Shown here: piece by piece, positions 58,859-61,290 of the stretch
Numbering within the stretch: the stretch's first letter is position 1
Layout of the letters: each line of letters opens with the position of its first letter
From: Roseomonas sp.
GTDB taxonomy: Bacteria; Pseudomonadota; Alphaproteobacteria; Acetobacterales; Acetobacteraceae
Direction of reading: 5' to 3'
Length of the DNA stretch: 61,290 bases
Assembly: GCA_020249465.1 (NCBI GenBank)
Contig: JADCFP010000117.1
Span: forward strand, 1-61,290
Notes under the pieces: model-generated
Database searches by the model: none
What the model was told of the DNA's origin: nothing
Seen by the model: the letters and a program-made list of their open reading frames with translations, nothing else
Position numbers and translations under genes: made by a program

Positions 58859-59518
58859 GTGATCCGTGAAGCGCTCGAAATCGGCCGTAGCATTCGCGCG
58901 CGTGATCCTGCGCAGCCTTCCTGGCTTGAGACGATTTTCTGCTATGCTGGTCTGCATGCTGTGCTCTGGCATCGGCTGGCGCATTGGCTTTGGCAGCGCG
59001 GTTGGCGCAGTGCTGGGCGGATCGTTTCACATCTCAGCCGTTTTCTGACCGGGATTGAAATCCACCCTGGCGCGCAGCTTGGTCGGCGTTTCTTCATTGA
59101 TCATGGCATGGGCGTGGTGATTGGTGAGACGGCGGAGATCGCCGATGATGTGCTGATTTATCATGGCGTGACGCTGGGCGGGCTTTCCGGCAGCCCGGGC
59201 AAAAGGCATCCGACAATCGAATCGGGTGTTTCAATTGGGGCTGGTGCGCAGGTTCTGGGGCCGATCACGATCGGTCGGGGCGCGCGCATTGGCGCCAATG
59301 CGGTCGTGACCCGCGATGTGCCGCCGGAATGCACCGTTGTGGGCATTCCCGCCCGCCCGCCCGCGGGTTCGACCTGTGCCGACCCCTTCCTGGGATACGG
59401 GCTCAGCAATACCGAGGATGACCCGGTGGGCGACCAGATTGCTGCTCTGCGCGCAGAGGTGGCAGGGCTGCGGGCGCGTCTGGCGGAGTTGGAGAGGCAG
59501 AAGGCCGATAGTCCCTGA
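58859..59518 (+). CDS. cysE: Serine O-acetyltransferase with coiled-coil tail
   Basis: The 219-residue enzyme acetylates serine to O-acetylserine. The N-terminal helical part contains [19 protein letters not shown] and the hexapeptide-repeat barrel holds [20 protein letters not shown] with the catalytic Asp-His pair, then [12 protein letters not shown] and [20 protein letters not shown]. The C-terminus is unusual: instead of a short tail ending in isoleucine that docks in CysK, it has a predicted coiled coil ([20 protein letters not shown]) ending in ADSP. The GTG start at 58859 has GAGG 8 bases upstream. Confidence 0.93.
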   Translation: MIREALEIGRSIRARDPAQPSWLETIFCYAGLHAVLWHRLAHWLWQRGWRSAGRIVSHLSRFLTGIEIHPGAQLGRRFFIDHGMGVVIGETAEIADDVLIYHGVTLGGLSGSPGKRHPTIESGVSIGAGAQVLGPITIGRGARIGANAVVTRDVPPECTVVGIPARPPAGSTCADPFLGYGLSNTEDDPVGDQIAALRAEVAGLRARLAELERQKADSP

Positions 59519-59641
59519 CGGCGACGCGACCGGGTCGGGCGCGCTCGGTCATGGCTTGGCCTGTCTCCGGTAAGGGCCTATGCGTTTCACGGAAAGTCGT
59601 CCCTTTCCCCAATTTTTGGGCTGTTAGCCTGGGAGTCGCGC
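59519..59641 (+). promoter_or_regulatory. Region upstream of gmhA
   Basis: These 123 bases separate cysE from gmhA and hold no gene I can support. A GGGAG ribosome site lies 6 bases before the gmhA ATG. An AT-rich stretch (CCAATTTTTGGGCTGTTAGCC) about 15 to 35 bases upstream of the start may contain the promoter. Confidence 0.3.
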
Positions 59642-60226
59642 ATGACGGAACAAGAGCGCCTTAGCGCGATGATGGAGGATGTGATTGCCCTTCGTCGTCA
59701 CGTCGCGACCGAAATGGCGCCCCTGGTTTTTCGCTGCGTTGACCTATGCGAAACGGCGCTACGCGGCGGGTGTAAGCTGTTTTTCTGTGGCAATGGCGGC
59801 AGCGCTGCGGATGCGCAGCATTTGGCAACAGAGTTATTGGTGCGCCTCAGATCCCGCGTTGAGCGCCCGTCTTGGCCGGCCATAGCGCTGACGCTTGATC
59901 CCGCGGCCCTGACGGCAGGTGGCAATGATTATGGGTTTGAGAAGGTGTTCGCGCGGCCACTCTCTGGTCTGGGGCGGGCAGGAGACGTGCTGTTTGGCAT
60001 TACAACCTCCGGACGTTCGGCCAATTTCATCAAGGCGCTTCAGGTGGCACGCGACATGGGCATCGGGACGATCGGGTTTCTTGGCGGGCATGGCGGTGCA
60101 GCGGCGGCCCTTTGTGATGCGCCCCTCATTGTGCCGAGTGTAGAGACTGTACCGATTCAAGAAGCCCATATCACGCAGGGCCACGCAATCCTGGAATTGC
60201 TTGAAGATCGGCTGATCAGAACATGA
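59642..60226 (+). CDS. gmhA: SIS-domain sedoheptulose-7-phosphate isomerase (GmhA-like)
   Basis: The 194-residue protein has the phosphosugar isomerase fold. The SIS phosphate motif FFCGNGGSAADAQHLATELL and TSGRSANFIKALQVARDMG are clear, and zinc- and substrate-contact residues lie in VPIQEAHITQGHAILELLE. GmhA makes D-glycero-D-manno-heptose 7-phosphate for LPS core or other surface glycans. The length is typical (about 190). DiaA is a related alternative, but the overlapping epimerase gene supports a sugar pathway. Confidence 0.88.
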   Translation: MTEQERLSAMMEDVIALRRHVATEMAPLVFRCVDLCETALRGGCKLFFCGNGGSAADAQHLATELLVRLRSRVERPSWPAIALTLDPAALTAGGNDYGFEKVFARPLSGLGRAGDVLFGITTSGRSANFIKALQVARDMGIGTIGFLGGHGGAAAALCDAPLIVPSVETVPIQEAHITQGHAILELLEDRLIRT

Positions 60227-61191
60227 CCATTCTCTTGACCGGCGCCGCAGGCTTCATCGGCATGCATGTTGCCAAAGCGCTGCTGGCGCGCGGCGAAAAG
60301 GTTATTGGGCTTGATAGCCTCACGCCCTATTATGATGAGCGCCTGAAGCGGGCGCGACGGGATCTGCTTTTGGCGCATTCGCATTTTTCATTTCTGGAAG
60401 TAAATATCGCCGATCGTGCTGCGGTGGCAGCGGTGTTCAAACAACATCCTGATGTCACGCGGATTATTCATCTGGCGGCGCAACCAGGTGTCAGGCATTC
60501 ACTGATTGATCCCTACAGCTATATCGAAGCAAATGTGATGGGCCATCTTGTGATGCTGGAAGCCGCGCGATCATTGCCGCGGCTTCGGCATTTTCTTTAT
60601 GCCAGTTCATCCTCGGTGTATGGCGGTAACGACCAATTGCCGTATCGGGAAGATGATCGCGTGGATCATCCAATCTCGCTCTACGCGGCGACGAAGCGCG
60701 CGGATGAGCTGATCAGTGAAGCCTATGGTCATATTTTCGGCTTGCCGCAGACGGGGCTGCGATTTTTCACCGTGTATGGGCCGTGGGGGCGCCCGGACAT
60801 GGCACCCTGGTTGTTTGCGGATGCGATTCTCGCCGGTCGGCCGATCACGCTTTACGATGGCGGGCGGCTGAAGCGCGATTTCACCTTTGTCGCTGATATT
60901 GTCTCAGGTGTTTTGGGGGCGCTGGATCATCCTCCCACGGATGGGAAGCCACGCCTGTTGAATATAGGTAATCATCGAAGCGTGGAGGTGCGGCGCTTTG
61001 TGGCGGTGTTGGAGGAAAGCCTTGGCCGCAAGGCTGTCATTCAGGACGCGCCGCGTCCGGTGACTGATGTGACGGAAACCTTCGCCGATATCGGCGCAAT
61101 CCAGGCGATCTGCGGCTTTGAGCCGAAAACGCCGATCGAGGAGGGTGTTCCCCGTTTTGTGGCTTGGTTTTTGTGTTGGGTGGGTGCTTGA
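60223..61191 (+). CDS. NAD-dependent sugar epimerase/dehydratase (UDP-glucuronate 4-epimerase-like)
   Basis: The 322-residue extended SDR shows LLTGAAGFIGMHVAKALLAR, IHLAAQPGVRHSLIDPYSYI, FLYASSSSVYGGNDQLPYRE and the catalytic pair in YAATKRADELISEAYG. The phrase FTVYGPWGRPDMAPWLFADA is typical of UDP-glucuronate 4-epimerases, so UDP-galacturonate may be the product. The ATG overlaps the gmhA stop. Both genes probably feed surface polysaccharide synthesis, although the main cluster lies more than 20 kb away. The exact substrate is inferred. Confidence 0.88.
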   Translation: MTILLTGAAGFIGMHVAKALLARGEKVIGLDSLTPYYDERLKRARRDLLLAHSHFSFLEVNIADRAAVAAVFKQHPDVTRIIHLAAQPGVRHSLIDPYSYIEANVMGHLVMLEAARSLPRLRHFLYASSSSVYGGNDQLPYREDDRVDHPISLYAATKRADELISEAYGHIFGLPQTGLRFFTVYGPWGRPDMAPWLFADAILAGRPITLYDGGRLKRDFTFVADIVSGVLGALDHPPTDGKPRLLNIGNHRSVEVRRFVAVLEESLGRKAVIQDAPRPVTDVTETFADIGAIQAICGFEPKTPIEEGVPRFVAWFLCWVGA

Positions 61192-61248
61192 CGAGTTGTT
61201 TGGTGGTGTATAGAAGCCCGTCCACCGCGAGGTTGTCGAATTTGTGGC

Positions 61249-61277
61249 TTGACTGGCTGGTGTGGATTGGCTAGTGT
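61249..61277 (+). promoter_or_regulatory. Strong sigma-70-type promoter reading out of the window
   Basis: TTGACT (61249-61254), a spacer of exactly 17 bases and TAGTGT (61272-61277) form a near-ideal alphaproteobacterial housekeeping promoter, of the form often seen before rRNA, tRNA or translation-factor genes. Transcription would start near 61284, close to the window end. The driven gene lies outside the window. Confidence 0.6.
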
Positions 61278-61290
61278 GTTCGCCCTGCCG

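Noticed and set aside
59519-59641. Possible tRNA or small RNA before gmhA
   Set aside because: No cloverleaf, conserved T-loop or terminator could be drawn from this stretch.

Overview
The window looks like chromosomal DNA of an alphaproteobacterium, most likely a member of the Acetobacteraceae related to Roseomonas. This is inferred from the high G+C content, the neighbouring rpoH and rluD, the many Bug-type solute-binding proteins of tripartite tricarboxylate (TTT) transporters, and a hydantoinase/oxoprolinase pair. About 59 protein genes are packed tightly, often with ATGA or TGATG overlaps. I saw no rRNA, tRNA, CRISPR array, insertion sequence or prophage. No gene-free stretch exceeds 300 bases.

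Layout. 1-1989: start of rpoH (cut by the window edge), rluD with a clear terminator, and two small conserved proteins (DUF6476, DUF2256). 2001-8569: a polytopic GT2 glycosyltransferase diverging from leuC-leuD, a Bug protein, a lipoprotein-like alpha/beta hydrolase without a normal start codon, a molybdopterin oxidoreductase and an exported glutathione peroxidase. 8667-12708: a TRAP-type binding protein directly followed by a hybrid histidine kinase, with no permease genes. 12760-16440 (minus): msrA, msrB, secreted beta-propeller, polysaccharide deacetylase and sterol-desaturase-like protein, probably an envelope repair or modification operon. 16491-18875: a large RTX repeat protein. 19111-22074: modABC plus a short ModE-like regulator. 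22121-25103: NUDIX, luciferase-like and PhoD-like enzymes.

25137-29282 (minus): DUF35 protein, thiolase, a divergent argininosuccinate-lyase-like enzyme and a Bug protein. 29369-38399 (minus): an exopolysaccharide or O-antigen assembly cluster with an initiating sugar transferase, flippase and several glycosyltransferases, but no recognisable polymerase or chain-length regulator. 38557-40803: an FAD monooxygenase and a TorF-type porin, separated by a bidirectional terminator.

41077-55369: catabolic genes. The minus-strand operon has a hydroxyacid dehydrogenase, flavin reductase, three tandem Bug proteins and a TPP enzyme. The diverging plus-strand operon has an SDR, a carbamoylase-like M20 enzyme, a family 3 binding protein and HyuA-HyuB. 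An M20D amidohydrolase converges on it. Together they suggest uptake and hydrolysis of hydantoin or other cyclic amide compounds; this is inference. 55397-61191: a lipoprotein, hslO, DedA, cysK-cysE, gmhA and a nucleotide-sugar epimerase. The window ends with a strong stable-RNA-type promoter pointing out of it.
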